From Effrenium voratum (taxonomy: Eukaryota > Sar > Dinophyceae > Suessiales > Symbiodiniaceae): 64,000 nt of DNA. Both the position numbers and the translations under genes were made by a program. Shown here piece by piece: positions 63,823 through 64,000 of the stretch (position 1 is its first letter; each line of letters opens with the position of its first letter). Below the pieces are notes generated by a model. It did no database searches, had not been told where the DNA came from, and saw only the letters and a program-made list of their open reading frames with translations. The stretch is taken from assembly GCA_963377175.1 (NCBI GenBank), contig CAUJNA010002924.1, positions 256,468 through 320,467 of the forward strand, in the 5' to 3' direction.

Positions 63823-64000
63823 TTACCTTTTTTCCTGATCTACTTGGCCGATTTCATTCGAAAGGGGGCCATAGGAGGTTCTCAAAAGGGTAAACCCCCC
63901 TTTTGGTTGGTAGTTGACAGAAACAACAGGCATTCCGTGAGGGTAGGTTTTGGGCTAGGAGCAGGTCTTTGTGCGACCGAATCGCGCCTTGGAGCTTTTG

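Overview
The window is a eukaryotic host chromosome carrying one complete integrated DNA virus. Positions 14074-35003 form an AT-rich provirus of 20.9 kb. It has 495-bp terminal inverted repeats (TIRs) starting 5'-AGTTAGGACAGG, and a direct repeat CTAAG (TCTAAG if the adjoining T is counted) on each side. Its genes are those of a Polinton-like virus (PLV): a double-jelly-roll major capsid protein, a penton-like minor capsid protein, an A32-type packaging ATPase, a retroviral-type (rve) integrase, and a 1306-residue replication protein joining a family B DNA polymerase palm to an SF1 helicase. All these frames are open, and the two TIRs mirror each other without length change, so the insertion looks recent and may still be functional.

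Provirus layout, left to right. (1) Left TIR; an outward-facing F-box-like gene; a TIR-derived 25-bp repeat; six 22-bp repeats; and four small minus-strand genes, two of them zinc-binding. (2) A GC-richer intergenic hairpin, then the packaging ATPase and a small zinc-finger gene on the plus strand. (3) A minus-strand morphogenesis block: a possible N-myristoylated protein, two unknown proteins, a small protein, the major capsid protein, two small proteins and a class 3 lipase. (4) A plus-strand virion block: minor capsid protein, a zinc-finger protein, and a fibre ending in a Peptidase S74 chaperone. (5) A plus-strand replication and integration block: a small basic protein, an array of eight GC-rich hairpins, a zinc/F-box-like protein, the integrase, the polymerase-helicase fusion, a second zinc/F-box-like gene, and the right TIR. 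A 29-bp motif with 7-bp inverted arms lies upstream of five genes (both terminal genes, the polymerase, the first zinc/F-box gene with the integrase behind it, and a small basic protein). It is absent from the virion genes, which suggests two expression classes.

The flanks (1-14068 and 35009-64000) are about half GC. They hold no long gene, many short MITE-like inverted-repeat elements (several with 4-bp target duplications), microsatellites and minisatellites, a degenerate non-LTR reverse transcriptase that was itself interrupted by a 1.37-kb insertion, and a few short exon-like stretches. This sparse, repeat-rich texture suggests a dinoflagellate (Symbiodiniaceae-like) host, but that is inference, because no diagnostic host gene is visible. 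I saw no rRNA, tRNA or CRISPR array.
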